Origin: PALSA-894 sp963828625
GTDB taxonomy: Bacteria > Pseudomonadota > Alphaproteobacteria > Rhizobiales > Xanthobacteraceae
NCBI GenBank assembly: GCA_963828625.1
Contig: CAWHEX010000002.1
Location: forward strand, 310,001-374,000
Length of the DNA stretch: 64,000 bases
Direction: 5' to 3'
Positions 46,682 to 57,301 of the stretch are shown piece by piece. The stretch's first letter is position 1. Each line of letters starts with the position of its first letter. A program made the position numbers and the translations under genes. The notes under the pieces were generated by a model that saw nothing but the letters and a program-made list of their open reading frames with translations, ran no database searches and had not been told where the DNA came from.

Positions 46682-47831
46682 CACGACCGAGCGGGAGGGT
46701 TTTGGCGTCTACGTACACTGGCCGTTCTGCCTGTCGAAGTGCCCGTATTGCGACTTCAACAGCCATGTGCGGCACACCGGCATCGACGAAGAGCGCTACG
46801 TGCGCGCCTTCGCGGCCGAGATCGCCACGACCGCGGCGCGGGCGCCCGGGCGGACCGTCACGACGATCTTCATGGGCGGCGGCACGCCGTCATTGATGAA
46901 GCCGGCGACAGTCGGTGCCATCCTCGACACCATCGGCAAGCACTGGACCGTCGCGCCCGACGCCGAGGTGACGCTCGAAGCCAATCCAACCAGCGTGGAG
47001 GCGACGCGTTTTGCGGGCTATCGCGCGGCGGGCGTCAATCGCGTCTCGCTTGGCGTGCAGGCGCTCGACGATGTTTCGCTGAAAGAACTCGGACGATTGC
47101 ACACCGCGCAGGAAGCGCTCGACGCCGTGAAAATCGCGCGCGCGGCGTTCGAGCGTTATTCGTTCGACCTGATCTACGCGCGGCCCGGCCAGACGCCCGA
47201 TGCGTGGCGCGCCGAGCTTCTCCGCGCGATCGACGAAGCCGCCGAGCATCTCTCGCTCTATCAACTCACGATCGAGCCGGACACGCCGTTTGCGGCGCTG
47301 CATGCGAGCGGCAAGCTGAAGATTCCCGACGACGACAATGCGCGCGCGCTCTACGACGTCACGCAGGAAATCTCGGCCGCGCGCGGACTGCCCGCATACG
47401 AGATTTCCAATCATGCGCGGGCGGGCGCGGAGTGCCGGCACAATCTCGTCTACTGGCGCTACCACGAATATGCCGGCGTCGGGCCGGGCGCGCATGGGCG
47501 GCTGATTGTCGACGGCGCGCGCCACGCGACCGCGACCGAGCGACGCCCCGAGTCCTGGCTGATGCGCGTCGAGGCGAGCGGCCACGGTGTCGTCACCGAC
47601 GAGACGCTGACGCACACCGAACAGGCCGACGAATATCTGATGATGGGGCTGCGGCTCGCGGAAGGCATCGACCCCGAACGTTACGCGGCGTTCGCGGGCC
47701 ATCCGCTCGATCCCGCGCGCATCGCCACGCTCGACCACGAAGGATTGATCGAAACAGTCGACGGCCGCCTGCGCGTCACGCGCGCGGGTTTCCCGATACT
47801 CGATGCCGTGGTGGCCGATCTCGCCGCTTAG
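46671..47831 (+). CDS. hemW: radical SAM heme chaperone HemW
   Basis: A 386-residue radical SAM protein that inserts heme (formerly called HemN-like). The cluster ligands are CLSKCPYC, the glycine loop is FMGGGTPSL, and the HemW-specific CRHNLVYWRYHEYAGVGPGA is present, separating it from coproporphyrinogen dehydrogenase. It starts with TTG 46671 after a GGAGG, overlapping rdgB by 11 bases. Intact. Confidence 0.93.
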   Translation: MPDSTTEREGFGVYVHWPFCLSKCPYCDFNSHVRHTGIDEERYVRAFAAEIATTAARAPGRTVTTIFMGGGTPSLMKPATVGAILDTIGKHWTVAPDAEVTLEANPTSVEATRFAGYRAAGVNRVSLGVQALDDVSLKELGRLHTAQEALDAVKIARAAFERYSFDLIYARPGQTPDAWRAELLRAIDEAAEHLSLYQLTIEPDTPFAALHASGKLKIPDDDNARALYDVTQEISAARGLPAYEISNHARAGAECRHNLVYWRYHEYAGVGPGAHGRLIVDGARHATATERRPESWLMRVEASGHGVVTDETLTHTEQADEYLMMGLRLAEGIDPERYAAFAGHPLDPARIATLDHEGLIETVDGRLRVTRAGFPILDAVVADLAA

Positions 47832-47843
47832 TTTCCCTGCGGC

Positions 47844-49066
47844 TCAAGTCCCGCTGCCGCTGAACGACTTCGGCGCCGGGCTGATGACCTGCGGACCTGC
47901 CGTGTTCACGCGCATCACCGCAAGGCCGCGCTGATTGGAGCCATCGGGGCGGAAACGGAAAACACCGTCGATACCGGCGAAGCCGGATTGATTGGTCAGC
48001 GTTTCGTCGGAGAAGCGCGCGGGTCCTTGCGTCTTCACCAACGCCGCAACGAGCGACACCGCGTCGTAGGCAAGCGTCGCGGGACGCATCGGGTCCTGCC
48101 CGTAGCGCTGGCGGTAGCGGCCCGTGAAGGCGCGATAACCGCCGGGATCGGGCGCCGCGAACCAGCCGCCCTGCGCGCCCGCCTCGGCAAAGATGCGCGG
48201 ATCGTCCCACAGTCCCGTGCCGATGAGCTGGATGCGGCGCGTGTTGACGCCGGCCGCGGCAAGCATCTGGATCGCGGCGGTGACGGCGTCGGCGCCGTCC
48301 GGAATGAAGATCGTGTCGGCGGAGCGCGCGGCCTGCGCGACGCGCTGCACCGGGCCCTGCATCTGCGCGCGATCGAGCGGATAGCGCTCCATCGCGACGA
48401 CGCGGCCGCCGCCGCGCGCGACCGCCTGCTGGAATGCGGCCTGCACCACCGTGCCGTAGGCATTGTCCGGGATCAGCGCCGCGAACGAGCGCTTGCCCTG
48501 CTGGATCGCGTAACCGATCACACGATCGACGTCGGTCTCGGGCAGGAAGCTCAACAGAAAGACACCCGGCGCCGCGACGCTGGCGTCGGTCGAGAACGCG
48601 ATCACCGGCACGCCGCGCGACCGCGCGACTTGTCCCGCCGCCTGCACCGACACGGCGAACAACGGCCCGAGCATGATCTCGGCGCCCTCGGCGAGCGCCT
48701 GTTGCGCCGCAGCCTGCGCGCCGCCCGCGGTGCCGCCGTCGTCCTTCACCAGGAGCTGGATGTCGGGATTGGAGAATTCAGCGAGCGCCATTTCGGCGGC
48801 ATTGCGCATCGATTGCGCGACGGCGGCGGCATTGCCCTGCGCGGAGAGCGGCAGCAGCACCGCGACCTTTACCTGCCCGGCGCCCACCGCGGCCGGCTGT
48901 GCGGGCGGGGGCGGCGGCGCCGAACTGAACAGGTCCGCGCCCGGAATTCCGGCGCACGCAGCCGCGAGCAGCGACAGCGCCGCGACAATCGCGACGCGCG
49001 CCCGGCCGGCAAGCTTCTCTGCCCAATTGCGGGGCAAGCCACCCCTCCGTGCAAATCCGGGGGCCA
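47844..49066 (-). CDS. penicillin-binding protein activator, periplasmic-binding-fold lipoprotein
   Basis: A 407-residue outer-membrane-type lipoprotein of the LpoA-like/ABC-substrate-binding family. The signal is VAIVAALSLLAAACAGIPGA with a LAAAC-type lipobox. The mature part is a two-lobed periplasmic-binding fold (VKVAVLLPLSAQGNAAAVAQ at the start, VARSRGVPVIAFSTDASVA in lobe 1, TLAYDAVSLVAALVK in lobe 2). ATG 49066 is preferred. In Rhizobiales this gene usually lies back to back with rsmI, as here. It may activate peptidoglycan synthesis. Confidence 0.87.
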
Positions 49067-49148
49067 TATTGGGCGCGAAGGTCAATTGAGTCAAAAGCTT
49101 GGGCGGGAAAGGCGCGACGAATGCCCGAGGTGTGGCTATTCTGTCCAC

Positions 49149-50084
49149 ATGCAAAGTGGCGACCCACGAAGGCGCGGCGAAAGCGGGCTCGCGCGGCGCT
49201 ATACGCTCGCCGGGCAGGCGATCGAGGCGCCGCCGCTGGCGGGCGGCCTCTACGTGGTGGCGACGCCGATCGGGAACCTGCGCGACATCACGTTGCGGGC
49301 GCTTGAGATTCTCGCGGCTGCCGATCTCGTCGCCTGCGAGGACACGCGCGTCACCCGCAAGCTGTTCGACCATTACGGCCTCGCCGCGCCGCTGATCGCC
49401 TATCACGACCACAATGCCGAGACGGCGCGGCCGAAAATCCTCGACCGGCTCGCCGCCGGCGGCACGGTCGCGCTGGTGTCGGATGCCGGCACGCCGCTGA
49501 TCTCCGATCCGGGCTACCGGCTGGTGCGCGCCGCGGCCGCGGCCGGACATGCGGTCTCGGCCGCGCCCGGTGCATCCGCGGTGCTGATGGCGCTCACCGT
49601 CGCGGGACTGCCGACCGATCGTTTTTTCTTTGAGGGCTTTCTGCCGGAAAAATCCGCCGCGCGGCAAACACGCATCGGCGAACTCGCGCGCATTCCGGCG
49701 ACGCTGGTGCTGTTCGAGAGCGGACCGCGCATCGCGGCGTCGCTCGCCGATCTCGCCGCGGGACTGGGCGCGCGCGAGGCCGCGGTCTGCCGCGAGCTCA
49801 CCAAGCTGCATGAGGAAGTGCGCCGCTCCGATCTCGAGACGCTGGCGCGCGACTACGCGGCTGGTGCCGAGACGCGCGGCGAGTTCGTGATCGCGATCGC
49901 GCCGCCTGCCGCCGCCGACCAGCCGAGCGCGGCCGACATCGACGCGCTGCTGCGCGCCGCACTCGCGCGCACATCTCTGAAGGATGCGGTCGCGGAAGTC
50001 GCGGCCGTCACCGGAGAAGCGCGCCGCGCCGTTTACAGCCGCGCGCTGGAGCTTGCGAAGAACGATGCGCCGCAAGGGAATTGA
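49149..50084 (+). CDS. rsmI: 16S rRNA (cytidine(1402)-2'-O)-methyltransferase
   Basis: Methylates the ribose of C1402 in 16S rRNA. A 311-residue tetrapyrrole-methylase-fold protein with VVATPIGNLRDITLRALEIL, CEDTRVTRKLFDHYG, the SAM loop LVSDAGTPLISDPGYRLV and FFEGFLPEKSAARQTRI. ATG 49149 is chosen over the open upstream frame. It overlaps the yraN start by 20 bases. Confidence 0.95.
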   Translation: MQSGDPRRRGESGLARRYTLAGQAIEAPPLAGGLYVVATPIGNLRDITLRALEILAAADLVACEDTRVTRKLFDHYGLAAPLIAYHDHNAETARPKILDRLAAGGTVALVSDAGTPLISDPGYRLVRAAAAAGHAVSAAPGASAVLMALTVAGLPTDRFFFEGFLPEKSAARQTRIGELARIPATLVLFESGPRIAASLADLAAGLGAREAAVCRELTKLHEEVRRSDLETLARDYAAGAETRGEFVIAIAPPAAADQPSAADIDALLRAALARTSLKDAVAEVAAVTGEARRAVYSRALELAKNDAPQGN

Positions 50085-50469
50085 CTCACCCGCGCCGATA
50101 GCGCCGCGCCCCGAGCGGCAGGTCGCGTTCGCGCTCGGCCTCTCGGCGGAAAGCCGCGCGGCGGCGTTCCTGATTGCGAAGGGTTATCGCATCGTCGCGC
50201 GGCGCTGGCGCAGTCCGGTCGGCGAGATCGACATCGTGGCGCGACGCCGCCGCACGCTCGTGTTCGTCGAGGTGAAGGCGCGTGCGCGGCTCGACGATGC
50301 CGCCGAGGCGGTGATCGTGCGCCAGCAGCGCCGCATCATCGCGGCGGCCGAAGCCTGGCTCGCGAGCCATCCCGACGACGTCAACGGCGACATTCGCTTT
50401 GACGTGATGCTGGTCGCGCCGAAAAGCCTGCCGCGTCACATCATGGCGGCGTTCGACGCGAGCAATTGA
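50065..50469 (+). CDS. YraN family (UPF0102) endonuclease-like protein
   Basis: A 134-residue protein of the UPF0102 family, which has a restriction-endonuclease-like fold related to Holliday-junction resolvases. The catalytic-type residues lie in SPVGEIDIVARRRRTLVFVEVKAR (E, D and the ExK). ATG 50065 overlaps the rsmI end. The family commonly accompanies rsmI. Its function is not established. Confidence 0.88.
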   Translation: MRRKGIDSPAPIAPRPERQVAFALGLSAESRAAAFLIAKGYRIVARRWRSPVGEIDIVARRRRTLVFVEVKARARLDDAAEAVIVRQQRRIIAAAEAWLASHPDDVNGDIRFDVMLVAPKSLPRHIMAAFDASN

Positions 50470-50514
50470 GCGTGATCCCGAAAAGTGGGTACCGGTTTTC
50501 GGAAAAGATCACGC
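50470..50514. repeat. rhizobial-type palindromic intergenic repeat, copy 4 (reversed)
   Basis: Arms 50470-50477 and 50507-50514 pair perfectly over 8 bp, with the core CCGAAAAGTGG...CCGGTTTTCGG in the opposite orientation to the other copies. It begins right after the yraN stop and precedes the convergent chemoreceptor gene. Confidence 0.85.
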
Positions 50515-50527
50515 GCCGGAAAGAACC

Positions 50528-52303
50528 TTACGCCGCGCTCTTCGCCTCGCGGCGTTCGCGCCGCTCCGGACCGCGATAGTCGCTGTCGTCGCTCTGGCGG
50601 CGATCGAGCGCACCCGAGCGCAGCGCCACGAAGAAACTCTGCACCTCTTGCGTCAGCCGGTCAGCCTCGCCCGACAGCGACATCGACGCGTCGAGCACCG
50701 CGCCGGCCGAGCGCGTGGTCTCGCCGATCGCGCCATTAACAGTGGAGATGTTGTCGGCGAGCGTCTTGGTGCCGAGCGCAGCCAGATTGGCGTTGCGCGA
50801 GATCTCCTGCGTGGCCGCGCCCTGCTCTTCCACGGCGCTCGCAATCGCCGTCGTGACCTGCTCGATCTCGTTCATCGAGGCAGCGACGTTGCGCACCGCC
50901 TCGACCGCGCTCTTGGTGGAGGTCTGGATGCCGGCCACCTGCAGGGCGATCTCCTCGGTTGCCTTGGCGGTCTGGGCGGCGAGCGATTTGACCTCCTGCG
51001 CCACGACCGCAAAGCCGCGGCCGGCGTCGCCCGCGCGCGCCGCCTCGATCGTCGCGTTGAGCGCCAGCAGGTTGGTCTGCGCCGCGATCGCCTGAATGAG
51101 ATCGATCACCGCACCGATGCGCTGGCCGGCGGCGGCGAGACCTTCGATCTCGGCCGCGGAGGATTCCGTCGTCGCGCCGGCCTGACGCACCACGTCGGTG
51201 GCGTGCACGACATGGCGCGCGATCTCCTGGATCGATGCGGTGAGTTCTTCCGAGGCCGCCGCGACGGTGTTCACGTTGCTGGCGGTGTCGTCGGACGCGG
51301 ACGCGGCCGAGCCGGTCTGGTGCGCCGCATTGGAGGCGAGACCGGTCAGCGTTTGCGCGGTGGTGCGCATCATCTCGGCGTTCTGTCCGACTGCGCCGAG
51401 CGATTGCTCGACCGAGACGCGGAATGTCTCGACGGCGTTCTCGATGTGCCGGTTGCGCGCCTCGCGCGCCTTCACCTCGTCGGCGATGGTGCGGTTGAGC
51501 TCCGCGTTGCGCCGCATCGCCTCCTGGAACACGCCGATCGAGCGCGCGAGCGCGCCGACCTCATCATGACGGCCGGCATGCGGCACGGTGACGTCCGCGC
51601 CGCCCGCGACCGCTTCGGTGACGCGGGTGATCTCGGCGAGCGGCCGCGTGACCGCGCGCCAGATGACGATCACGCCGACCGCAGCGAGCGCGAGCGCCGC
51701 CAGCGCAAGCGCGGTGAGCAGCGCGGTCGTCCATTGCAGGCGCCCTTCCAGCGCAGCGTAGATTTTCCTGGTGCGCGCGTCATAGATCGCGGCGAGCTTT
51801 TCGAGATCCTGATTGAGCGCCGTGCGCACACTGCGATTGGCTTCGTTGTCGCCCCACTCGCGGCCCTTCGCAGGGCTGACCTCGACGCCGAGGCGCACCA
51901 GCTCGCGGCGAAATTCGATGAACTGCGTGACGCGCCGGGAAAACGCTTCGAACTGCGCGACGTCGTCCGGGTGTACCTTGCTGCGCCAGTCCTCCACCAC
52001 CCTGGCGATGCGGTCGTTGAACTTGAGCAGCAGGTCGCCATAGCGTTTCGCGGTCGGAATGTCCGGCGACATGTAGATGCCGCGCGACTCCATCACGACG
52101 GCGTAGATCAGGCCGTTCACGCGCTCGACGTTCTGCGTCCCGGAGAGCGAGGTCTCGTAGGCACCGGTCATCTCGGCCTGATAGCGGGCGTTGACCACCG
52201 CGATTCCGGCCAGCGCGATGGTGGCGACTGCAAGCAGGGTGAAAATGATATAGAGCTTGGCCGCGATCGACAGTCTGGGCAGTCCGAGCATGATCCCCCG
52301 CAA
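50528..52303 (-). CDS. methyl-accepting chemotaxis protein
   Basis: A 591-residue transmembrane chemoreceptor. The first helix (residues ~15-35) and the second (ALLTALALAALALAAVGVIV, ~190-215) flank a periplasmic four-helix-bundle-like sensor domain of about 155 residues. A HAMP segment (RAVTRPLAEITRVTEAVAGG) follows, then the signalling domain with the conserved tip IAAQTNLLALNATIEAARAG. The C-terminus is charged (PERRERREAKSAA). The ligand is unknown. It separates yraN from gshB. Confidence 0.95.
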   Translation of the reverse strand: MRGIMLGLPRLSIAAKLYIIFTLLAVATIALAGIAVVNARYQAEMTGAYETSLSGTQNVERVNGLIYAVVMESRGIYMSPDIPTAKRYGDLLLKFNDRIARVVEDWRSKVHPDDVAQFEAFSRRVTQFIEFRRELVRLGVEVSPAKGREWGDNEANRSVRTALNQDLEKLAAIYDARTRKIYAALEGRLQWTTALLTALALAALALAAVGVIVIWRAVTRPLAEITRVTEAVAGGADVTVPHAGRHDEVGALARSIGVFQEAMRRNAELNRTIADEVKAREARNRHIENAVETFRVSVEQSLGAVGQNAEMMRTTAQTLTGLASNAAHQTGSAASASDDTASNVNTVAAASEELTASIQEIARHVVHATDVVRQAGATTESSAAEIEGLAAAGQRIGAVIDLIQAIAAQTNLLALNATIEAARAGDAGRGFAVVAQEVKSLAAQTAKATEEIALQVAGIQTSTKSAVEAVRNVAASMNEIEQVTTAIASAVEEQGAATQEISRNANLAALGTKTLADNISTVNGAIGETTRSAGAVLDASMSLSGEADRLTQEVQSFFVALRSGALDRRQSDDSDYRGPERRERREAKSAA

Positions 52304-52398
52304 CCGGTTTTACCGGGCAAGTCCGTTAAATTGCCTGCAATCCGTTAACCATCGGTTGTCGTTTATGGCCGGCGCGACCCGTTTTCGAAGGTGACCCG

Positions 52399-53347
52399 AT
52401 GGCGTTGAAAATCGCCGTGCAGATGGACCCGATCGAGCGGATCAATATCCGCGGCGATTCGACGTTTGCGCTGCTGCTCGAGGCGCAGGCGCGCGGGCAT
52501 AGCGATCAGCTATTACACCCCCGACCGGCTGGCGCAGACGGGCGGCCATGTCTTTGCCGCCATGCAGCCGCTCAGCGTGCGCGACGAGCCCGGCAATCAC
52601 TTTACGCTGGGCGAGGCGAAGCGCACCGAGCTGACCGGATTGGACGTGATCCTGCTGCGGCAGGACCCGCCCTTCGACCTCGCCTACATCACCTCAACGC
52701 ACATGCTGGAGCGCGTGCATCCGAAGACGCTGGTGGTCAACGATCCCGCGCATGTGCGCAACGCGCCCGAGAAGGTATTCGTTCTCGATTTCCCCGACCT
52801 GATGCCGCCGACGCTGATCACGCGCGACCTCGCCGAGATCAAGGCGTTCCGCGCCGAGCAGGGCGACATCGTGATGAAGCCGCTCTACGGCCACGGCGGC
52901 GGCGCGGTGTTCCGCGTGACGCGCGACGATCTCAATTTCGGTTCGCTCTACGATATGTTCGCGGTGACGTTCCGCGAGCAATGGGTGGTGCAGGCGTGGC
53001 TGCCGGCCGTGAAGGACGGCGACAAGCGCATCATCCTGGTCGACGGTGAATACGCCGGCGCGGTGAACCGCGTGCCGGCCGCGGACGATCTGCGCTCCAA
53101 CATGGTGCGCGGCGGCTCGCCGAAGGAAACCGAACTCACCCCGCGCGAGCGCGAGATCTGCCAGCGGCTCGGACCGCATCTGCGCGAGCGCGGGCTGCTG
53201 CTCGTCGGCATCGACGTGATCGGCGATTGGCTCACCGAGATCAACGTGACCTCGCCGACCGGCATCCGCGCGGTGCGCAATGTCGGCGGACCGGATATCG
53301 CGAAGCTGGTCTGGGACAAGATCGAGGCGAAGCGCACGAAAGGATAA
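52399..53347 (+). CDS. gshB: glutathione synthetase (one frameshift)
   Basis: Joins gamma-glutamylcysteine and glycine with ATP in the last step of glutathione synthesis. A 315-residue ATP-grasp enzyme with LKIAVQMDPIERINIRGDST, the RQDPPFDLAYI loop, VMKPLYGHGGGAVFRV and the final INVTSPTGIRAVRN, all typical of bacterial GshB. One extra A at 52501 breaks the frame at RGHAISYYTPDRL. It ends six bases from the convergent UPF0145 gene. Confidence 0.95.
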
Positions 53348-53352
53348 GACGC

Positions 53353-54490
53353 TCAAGTATTGCGCGCGCCGGCGCCGGACTTGAGCGCGGTGGCGAAGAT
53401 GTCCACGCCCGCAATCCAGGTATCCTTGTCCTTGATGATCGCCTGAACCGGCAACGTCTCGCTCGCCGGGGCCGCGTCCGCGACACGTTTCACCGCGGTG
53501 CCGATCGCCATGAATTCGATCAGGCCGCCGATGTCGTGGATATAGGTCTTCACGCCGACCACATCGTCGGCGCGGATCGCGGCCGCCTCGTCCCGGACCA
53601 AGCCGATCGCGTGCTCGCGCGCCTCGTAGATGAGCGACGTGAGGTCCGTCAGTTCGCCGCGCACAATGCTTTTGAACAGCGCCTTCAGGCTTCCGGCGAA
53701 CCCGAGCGAATAGACGCCGGTGCCGAGAACGAGCTTCAGCGGCATGTAGCCGAGCGCGGCAAGGTTCCACATTTCCTCGCACGTCAGGTCGCTCGTCACC
53801 GGCTCGGCGTGGTCCCCGAGCGCGGAATGATGCGCCGCCGTTCCGATCATCAGCATCTCGTGCGCGCCGCGGAACGGCATGATCCGCGTCTCGATGCCGA
53901 CGACCGCGTTGGCGCCCGCGGCCTGCGCTTCGGACACGATGCGCCGCAGCGCAAGATGGCGCGTGACGTTGAAGATGTCGCTGTATTCCCGGATCTCCCC
54001 GCGCCCGAGCGCCTTGAGGCTGCCGAACAATCCGCCCGTCGAGTCCGATCGAATAAGCGACATTGCCGATGACGAACTGCCTGGGCCGGTAGCCGGCATC
54101 GAGCAGACAGTAGAGTTCCTGGCCGTTTCCACTTGTGGAAAACGGTTCACGCGAGCCGCCGGGGCCGCTGCCATGAACGCATGACCCGACCGAGAGAAAC
54201 TCGACGCTTCCCTGCATCTGGCGCAACTCGCTCGTCACGCCCGTGATGCCGTACGCGCCATGACGGCGCGCTTCCTCGACGAGTCGCGCCTGCGAGGTGA
54301 AGCGCCCTTCGCTGATGACCTCGGTGAGGTCGGTCACCTCGCCGCCGAAGAGCGAGCCGAGGCCAGCGCCGATGCCGCCGAGGAAGCCGATGGAATGCAC
54401 GCTGTTGCCGATGACGATCTCGCCCGGGCTCAATTCCTTGAGCTGAAGGCAGAAGATCTCGTTGCCCGACAGTCCGGTTATGATCGTCAC
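53353..54490 (-). CDS. protein with three tandem UPF0145/YbjQ domains (one frameshift)
   Basis: A 378-residue protein of three similar ~110-residue domains, all of the YbjQ-like heavy-metal-binding-type family. Each begins with a strand-loop then a V/LIGNSVHSIGF-like unit: GEIVIGNSVHSIGFLGGIGA, RQFVIGNVAYSIGLDGG and LKLVLGTGVYSLGFAGSLKA, then a helix with LVEEARRHGAYGITGV-like sequence. YbjQ itself is a ~107-residue oligomer, so three fused domains are unusual. One extra base near 54033-54037 breaks the frame in domain 2. GTG 54490 overlaps the DUF5996 stop. Function unknown. Confidence 0.8.
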
Positions 54491-55405
54491 GGCCGCTCCA
54501 GCGTCTTGCGATCCCAATTGCCGCGATTCGCCGCCGCCTCATAGGTGCTCTGCATGAAGTCGAGCAGCGCATCGTCGGGCGATGCCGCGGTGCGCACGGC
54601 GTCGTAGTCCAGCAGAAATTGCCCGACGTCCGAATTGTACGCGGCGCCTTGCGGCCGCACGGGCTGCGCGCCAAAGCCCTCGGGCTCCGGATACGCATAG
54701 GCGTAGAACGCCGCCTTGCCGTAGCCGCCGTTGCCGGGCCAGAAGCCGACGCTCGCGCATTCGTGGCTGTAGGCTTCGTTCATCACCCAGTCGGCGACGT
54801 TCGGCGTGTTGTTCGATTTCAGCGGCGGCGCGGCGCGGCCGGAGAAACGCGTCACCGCAAGATCGAACGAGCCCCAGAAGAAATGCGAGGGGCTCGTCTT
54901 GCCGAGGAAGCGCGCACGGAAAATATCGAACACGCGGTCGGCCTGCACGAGCTGGCGCCAGAACGCCTGCGCGGCGGCTGCATCGTAGCTTGCGTGCGAT
55001 GCGATCCTGCTCGAACGGGATCGCGCCCTCGATCTCCACCGGCATGGTCCAGATGCGCACCTCGACGCCGAGCGCGCGCAAGGCCGCCATCACGGCGGCG
55101 TAGAAGTCGGCGGTCGCCATCGGCTCAAGCGCGATGCGCTGCTCGCGCGAGTCGCTGGTGTGCAGGATCAGTTCATGGGCGCAGAAATCGAAATCGATCT
55201 GCAGCGCGCGGTTCGCGTAGGGCATCGCGCCGGTGGTGAGCCCGCGCGCGGTGACGAACAGCGTGACGCCCCACCAGTGATTGGAGAGCGGCGCGAGCGC
55301 CAGCTTCACCTTGCCGGCGACCTGCGTCCACAGGTGCAGCGTGTTGCAGGTGTCGGCCCAGTCCGCATAGGCGAGCGCGGGCCAGGAATGTTCGCGCGCG
55401 ATCAT
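54487..55405 (-). CDS. DUF5996 family protein (one frameshift)
   Basis: A 305-residue cytosolic protein of the DUF5996 family. Recognisable blocks are LAYADWADTCNTLHLWTQVA, PLSNHWWGVTLFVTARGLTT, DFCAHELILHTSD and SHFFWGSFDLAVTRFSGR, then HECASVGFWPGN. One extra base near 54988-55000 splits it in the RIASHASYDAAAAQAFWRQL region. The stop overlaps the start of the UPF0145 gene, so these two are coupled. No reaction is known. Confidence 0.82.
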
Positions 55406-55446
55406 TGCGGCGAAAAGTCTATCCTCGCGCGGGCGCGTTTGGGAGT

Positions 55447-55641
55447 TCAGTGCGTGCGCGGCTTGAACAGGTGCGGATCGTAAGTGTCGTCCAGCAGGGC
55501 ATCGACCAGCGCGACGCGCACCCAGTCGTGGCTCTGCATGTCGAGCACCAGCGCCTCGAGCTCGCTTTCCGATGCCTCGACGGCGGCGCGCGCCGCGCGG
55601 GCATGACTCAACTCGGCCTGTATCTCTGTGAAATCGATCAT
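55447..55641 (-). CDS. small hypothetical protein, 64 residues
   Basis: A 64-residue acidic helical protein (MIDFTEIQAELSHARAARAA, then SESELEALVLDMQSHDW). The AAGGAGG Shine-Dalgarno just before ATG 55641 is the strongest of any gene here, so it is likely translated. I recognise no family. It lies 41 bases upstream of the DUF5996 gene on the same strand and probably forms the first gene of that operon. It is divergent from comM. Confidence 0.6.
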   Translation of the reverse strand: MIDFTEIQAELSHARAARAAVEASESELEALVLDMQSHDWVRVALVDALLDDTYDPHLFKPRTH

Positions 55642-55757
55642 GGCGGGCCTCCTTGAATCTCGAAATCCCGGAAGCCTACCCCGGTTCCGTTTGTTCTGCA
55701 AATGTTCTTGCACCTGCGATGCAACCTTTGCTACGCTCTGGGCAGGCAGGGGTCGCA

Positions 55758-57297
55758 ATGGTCCAGCGCGTATCCACCGTGGCGTTCGAGGGCATCGAGG
55801 CGCGCGCCGTCGACGTGCAGGTGCAGGTCGCGCCGGGGCTCCCCGCATTCAACGTGGTCGGGCTGCCCGACAAGGCGGTGTCCGAGGCACGCGAGCGGGT
55901 GCGCGCCGCGCTGCTCGCGTCGGGACTCGCGCTCCCCGCACGCCGCATCACCGTCAACATGGCGCCGGCCGACCTGCCGAAGGAAGGCAGCCATTTCGAC
56001 CTGCCGATTGCGCTCGGCCTGATGGCGGCGATCGGCGCCATCCCGCACGACGCCGTTTCGGGATTCACGGTGCTGGGCGAACTCGGGCTCGACGGCTCGA
56101 TCTCGCCCGTTGCGGGCGTACTGCCGGCAGCGATCGGCGCGAACGCACGCGGCGAAGGTCTGATCTGTCCGTACGCATGCGGACCCGAGGCCGCGTGGGC
56201 GAGCCCCGAGATGGAGATCATCGCGGCCGGGTCGCTCATCCAGCTCGCCAACCACATGAAGGGCACACAGGTGCTGCTGCGCCCGAAGCCGAAGGTGCGC
56301 GACGTCCGCGGTACGGCGCTCGACCTGAAGGACATCAAGGGACAGGAAAGCGCGAAGCGCGCATTGGAGATCGCGGCCGCGGGCGGACATAACCTGTTGA
56401 TGGTCGGGCCGCCGGGCGCCGGCAAGTCGATGCTGGCGGCGCGGCTGCCCTCGATCCTGCCGCCGCTCTCGCCCGCCGGAACTGCTCGAAGTTTCGATGA
56501 TCGCCTCGGTGGCGGGCGAGATCGAGGAAGGCGCGCTCACCAGCGCGCGGCCGTTCCGCGCGCCGCATCATTCCGCCAGCATGCCGGCGCTGGTCGGCGG
56601 CGGCCTGCGCGCCAAGCCCGGCGAGATTTCGCTCGCGCATCACGGCGTGCTGTTCCTCGACGAGTTTCCCGAATTCCAGCCGGCTGTGCTCGACTCGCTG
56701 CGCCAGCCGTTGGAGAGCGGCGACGTCACGATCGTGCGGGCGAATTACCGCGCGACCTATCCGGCGCGCTTCATGCTCGTCGCCGCGATGAACCCGTGCC
56801 GCTGCGGCAAGGCGAGCGAGCCGGGCTTCTCGTGCCGGCGCGGGCAGAACACGCGCTGCGCCGCCGAGTATCAGGGGCGGCTCTCTGGTCCGCTGATCGA
56901 CCGCATCGATCTGCACATCGAGGTGCCGGCCGTCACCGCCGCGGATCTGATCTTGCCGCCGCCCGCGGAAGGCAGCCGCGAGATCGGGGCGCGCGTCGCA
57001 CGCGCGCGCGAGATCCAGGCGGCCCGCTACGCGGCGCTCGGAGCGGAAGGCATCCGCACCAATGCGCAGGCGAGCGGTCCTGCGCTTGAAGAGGTCGCGA
57101 AGCTCGACAGCGCCGGGCTCACGCTGATCCGCGACGCCGCCGACGCGATGCGGCTTTCGGCGCGCGGCTATCACCGCGTGCTGCGCGTCGCGCGCACGCT
57201 CGCCGATCTCGACGGCGCGGAGACGATCGGCCGCGTGCATCTCGCGGAGGCGCTGTCGTATCGCGCGCTCGCCGACGAGGTGCGCCGCGCTGCGTGA
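55758..57297 (+). CDS. YifB/ComM-like AAA+ Mg-chelatase-family protein (one frameshift)
   Basis: A 512-residue hexameric AAA+ helicase-like protein required for branch migration in natural transformation in other bacteria. The N-terminal lon-like domain has FNVVGLPDKAVSEARERVRA. The ATPase has the Walker A MVGPPGAGKSMLA, the Walker B HHGVLFLDEFPEF, the CRCG...C zinc-type Cys segment, and the C-terminal LSARGYHRVLRVARTLADL. One extra G near 56479-56480 breaks the frame after PPLSPAE. It ends four bases before a convergent gene. Confidence 0.93.
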
Positions 57298-57301
57298 GCA
57301 G

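Noticed and set aside
47844..50075. A 743-residue minus-strand frame covering rsmI and the lipoprotein
   Set aside because: Only the part 47844-49066 has real protein features. The rest is antisense to rsmI.
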